DNA of 64,000 bases from Mycobacterium simulans (GTDB taxonomy: Bacteria; Actinomycetota; Actinomycetes; Mycobacteriales; Mycobacteriaceae), in assembly GCF_900232995.1 (NCBI RefSeq), contig NZ_OCVX01000003.1:2809494-2873493 (forward strand), given 5' to 3'. Both the position numbers and the translations under genes were made by a program. The notes below the pieces were generated by a model. That model searched no databases. It had not been told where the DNA came from and saw only the letters and a list, made by a program, of their open reading frames with translations. This document shows, one piece after another, positions 63,033 through 64,000 of this stretch. The stretch's first letter is position 1; the number at the start of each line of letters is the position of its first letter.

Positions 63033-63090
63033 GCGGTCGAGTGTATGTAGCATCTTGACGCGCGTACACGTCGGCATCATGATGACTTTT

Positions 63091-63357
63091 ATGCGTACCA
63101 CCTTGACGCTCGACGACGATGTGGTCCGCTTGATCGAGGAGGCGGTTCATCGCGAACGCCGCCCCATGAAGCACGTCATCAACGACGCGTTGCGGAGCGC
63201 CTTGGCGCCGCAGCCGGCACGCCAGGCGCCGTATCGGTTGAAGCCGCACGAGTCCGCGCTGCGATCTGGATTTGATCTGGCAGGCTACAACCGCTTGGTC
63301 GACGAGCTGGAGAACGAGGCGATCCTGGACACCGCGCGCACCCGTGATCATCCCTGA
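63091..63357 (+). CDS. vapB33: Antitoxin VapB33
   Basis: An 88-residue antitoxin with an N-terminal ribbon-helix-helix (MRTTLTLDDDVVRLIEEAVH, then RRPMKHVINDALRSAL) and a C-terminal toxin-binding tail (SGFDLAGYNRLVDELENEAI). It closely matches Rv1241. ATG 63091 starts the ribbon strand; the longer frame at 63055 is unlikely. It overlaps its toxin gene by 14 bp. Confidence 0.92.
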   Translation: MRTTLTLDDDVVRLIEEAVHRERRPMKHVINDALRSALAPQPARQAPYRLKPHESALRSGFDLAGYNRLVDELENEAILDTARTRDHP

Positions 63358-63778
63358 CGTCAATCTGCTGCTCTACGCGGTCATCACCGGCTTTCCGCAG
63401 CACAAGCGCGCGCATGCGTGGTGGCAAGACGCCGTCAACGGCCCCACCCGCATCGGGCTGGCCTATCCGGCGTTGTTCGGCTTCCTCCGGATCGCCACCA
63501 ACGCCCGCGTGCTCGCCGCGCCGCTAGCTACCACGGACGCGATCGCCTATGTGCGCGACTGGCTTTCGCAGCCGAACGTGGACCTGCTCCCCGCGGGCCC
63601 GCGCCATCTGGACATCGCGTTGGGGCTGCTTGAAAAACTCGGCACCGCCGGCAACCTGACCACCGACGTGCAACTGGCCGCGTACGGCATCGAACACGAC
63701 GCCGAGATCCATTCGAGCGACACCGACTTTGCCCGATTCGCCGGCTTGAGGTGGACCGATCCGCTGCGCGACTGGTGA
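63344..63778 (+). CDS. vapC33: PIN-domain ribonuclease toxin VapC33
   Basis: A 144-residue PIN protein: VIIPDVNLLLYAV (first Asp), GLAYPALFGFLRI-type helix, then LTTDVQLAAYGIEHDAEIHS (late Asp) and SSDTDFARF (last Asp). It corresponds to Rv1242. GTG 63344 starts within the antitoxin's last codons. Its RNA target is not predictable from sequence. Confidence 0.92.
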   Translation: MIIPDVNLLLYAVITGFPQHKRAHAWWQDAVNGPTRIGLAYPALFGFLRIATNARVLAAPLATTDAIAYVRDWLSQPNVDLLPAGPRHLDIALGLLEKLGTAGNLTTDVQLAAYGIEHDAEIHSSDTDFARFAGLRWTDPLRDW

Positions 63779-63813
63779 CGGCTGCCGCTCCTGGCCGCAC
63801 TCCGGATTCCAAG

Positions 63814-64000
63814 TCAGCCATTCAGTCCGTGCTGACCGTTGGCGCCGATGGCACCTTGACCGCCGATGGCGCCATTGGTGCCAGGGTTGAATCCGGCCCC
63901 GCCGGTGCCGCCGGCGCCGCCCGCGCCGCCCGCGCCACCGAGACCCCCGGCGGCGCCGGCGCCGGAGCCGCCCGCCTGGCCGAACAACGCCGGATAGGCC
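63814..64000 (-). CDS. PE_PGRS protein, C-terminal end (partial)
   Basis: The minus-strand frame reads Gly-Ala-rich PGRS sequence (LFGQAGGSGAGAAGGLGGAG) to the end GQGAIGANGQHGLNG and stop at 63814-63816. The gene starts beyond the right edge. By position next to vapBC33 it corresponds to Rv1243c (PE_PGRS23); PE_PGRS tails are too variable to be sure. Confidence 0.85.
   Translation of the reverse strand, partial: AYPALFGQAGGSGAGAAGGLGGAGGAGGAGGTGGAGFNPGTNGAIGGQGAIGANGQHGLNG

Overview
This is a stretch of a Mycobacterium chromosome, from a slow grower close to the M. tuberculosis complex. The G+C content is high, PE_PGRS genes are present, and from about 18.5 kb to the right end the genes follow the M. 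tuberculosis order from Rv1191 to Rv1243c: fadD36, dapD/dapE, fadD6-folP2-gpgS, glgM/glgC, the Rv1216c-Rv1219c efflux block, sigE-rseA-htrA-tatB, mrp, lpqY-sugABC, corA, mdh, vapBC33. The species cannot be named from this window. No rRNA, tRNA or CRISPR array was seen.

Layout. (1) 0-8.4 kb: the 3' end of an mmpL10-like lipid exporter converges on a compact minus-strand operon, stf0-cysD-cysNC-fadD21-chp2. The chp2/fadD21/mmpL10 genes are the counterpart of the acyltrehalose (DAT/PAT) locus. Here they are preceded by a trehalose sulfotransferase and a complete PAPS-forming ATP sulfurylase/APS kinase, which suggests a sulfated acyltrehalose pathway. This is the best candidate in the window for an undescribed system. 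(2) 8.4-18.3 kb: an accessory region. It holds decayed small genes, an array of four 22-bp-phased repeats, a degraded antitoxin, a beta-lactamase-fold hydrolase, two tandem SAM methyltransferases, a glycosyltransferase fused to an M23-like domain, an unknown gene, and a truncated sugar epimerase joined to an IS630 remnant and a truncated PE_PGRS gene. (3) 18.5-41 kb: mostly core genes for lysine/DAP synthesis, acyl-CoA ligases, methylglucose lipopolysaccharide (GpgS), alpha-glucan (GlgM/GlgC) and an ABC efflux pump with its TetR regulator; an extra vapBC pair is inserted. (4) 41-45.5 kb: an inserted PE_PGRS gene with a one-base frameshift and a large LuxR-type ATPase regulator. (5) 45.5-55 kb: the envelope-stress unit sigE-rseA-htrA-tatB, mrp, a lytic transglycosylase and a magnesium-transport-related group. 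(6) 55-64 kb: the trehalose importer LpqY-SugABC with an added SUFU-domain gene, corA, mdh, vapBC33 and the 3' end of another PE_PGRS gene.

Blocks present in M. tuberculosis but absent here include the PE13/PPE18/esxKL region between fadD36 and the MFS gene, Rv1186c-Rv1190, most of Rv1203c, PE14, an intact Rv1215c, and Rv1225c-Rv1228. Non-coding structure is rich: three copies of a near-perfect palindrome family, one related hairpin, and two MIRU-like tandem arrays (59 bp upstream of glgC, 54 bp at the htrA stop). Gene names rest on recognition of protein sequences from memory; no database search was run.
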